Positions 63,976-64,000 of a stretch of 64,000 bases of DNA are shown here, in pieces. The notes under the pieces are model-generated. The model had not been told where the DNA came from. It did not search any database and saw only the letters and a list, made by a program, of their open reading frames with translations. The position numbers were made by a program, and so were the translations under genes. Within the stretch, counting starts at the first letter, position 1. Each line of letters opens with the position of its first letter. Source of the DNA: Halothermothrix sp. (GTDB taxonomy: Bacteria > Bacillota > Halanaerobiia > DY22613); NCBI GenBank assembly GCA_016841825.1, contig JAENYK010000016.1, positions 1-64,000 of the forward strand, in the 5' to 3' direction.

Positions 63976-64000
63976 TTAATGACCACAGGAACCACAATTT
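63976..64000 (-). CDS. partial C-terminus of a Cys-rich protein (off the right edge)
   Basis: The minus strand at the edge reads NCGSCGH and a TAA stop (63978-63976). The CxxC with a terminal His suggests the end of a metal- or Fe-S-binding protein whose start lies beyond the window. Seven codons alone could be chance. Confidence 0.3.

Overview
The window reads as a low-GC, anaerobic, probably diderm Firmicute of the Halanaerobiales type. This is an inference from gene content and order, not a species call. Three blocks support it. The first is hisS-aspS-6S RNA-5-FTHF ligase-rarA-yigZ-iscR-iscS-iscU-mnmA, a Bacillus/Clostridium-like order. The second is yebC-bofC-like-ruvCAB-queA-tgt-yajC with secD and secF. 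The third is a set of envelope genes: a SurA-like foldase, LapA and a coiled-coil protein with a beta-barrel-like C-terminus. Separate secD and secF genes, a ferredoxin:thioredoxin reductase chain beside thioredoxin, HemZ, and Fe-S assembly by IscS/IscU suit an anaerobe.

Layout. At 1-90 lie an rRNA-operon-like promoter and leader running off the left edge on the minus strand. At 741-7509 is a minus-strand operon of a P-loop kinase, an unrecognised 45-aa ORF, two FtsX/MacB-type permeases and two half-size ABC exporters. From 8.1 to 44.2 kb almost everything is housekeeping on the minus strand: M29 aminopeptidase, PhoH-type ATPase, a DUF4015 protein, FTR/thioredoxin, an RNA methyltransferase-like protein, SpeD, a U32 peptidase operon, a PLP enzyme, Fe-S assembly, aminoacyl-tRNA synthetases, the stringent-response Rel, Apt, an unusually long RecJ and a TrpP-like transporter. 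At 44.5-47.4 kb there is a plus-strand island, the only genes on that strand. It carries four tandem, leader-conserved peptide genes of 33-34 codons followed by a radical SAM/SPASM enzyme, then a DUF421 membrane protein. From 47.5 kb to the right edge the minus strand resumes with SecDF, an HD protein, a small-peptide region, a minimal two-component pair, LepB and the tgt/queA/ruv block.

The most interesting system is the cassette at 44551-46262, which looks like a compact RiPP pathway: four near-copies of a tiny precursor with an invariant Leu-Asn-Thr-Trp-Asn-Leu start, an invariant Cys-Tyr-Gly in the variable half, and one maturase with a textbook SPASM cysteine set. No protease, exporter or separate recognition-domain gene is adjacent. 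A second spot is 53.0-53.9 kb. There a 39-aa membrane-type peptide gene has a perfect consensus sigma-A promoter, a consensus ribosome binding site and its own terminator, followed by three further terminators around even smaller ORFs. Other oddities are a RecJ fused to a degenerate RecQ-like helicase half, decayed insertion-sequence ends scattered between genes, and an FtsX permease pair without an MacB-type ATPase.

Where the ribosome binding site argues against the longest reading frame I moved the start downstream and say so. Family names come from motif reading alone; no database search was run.
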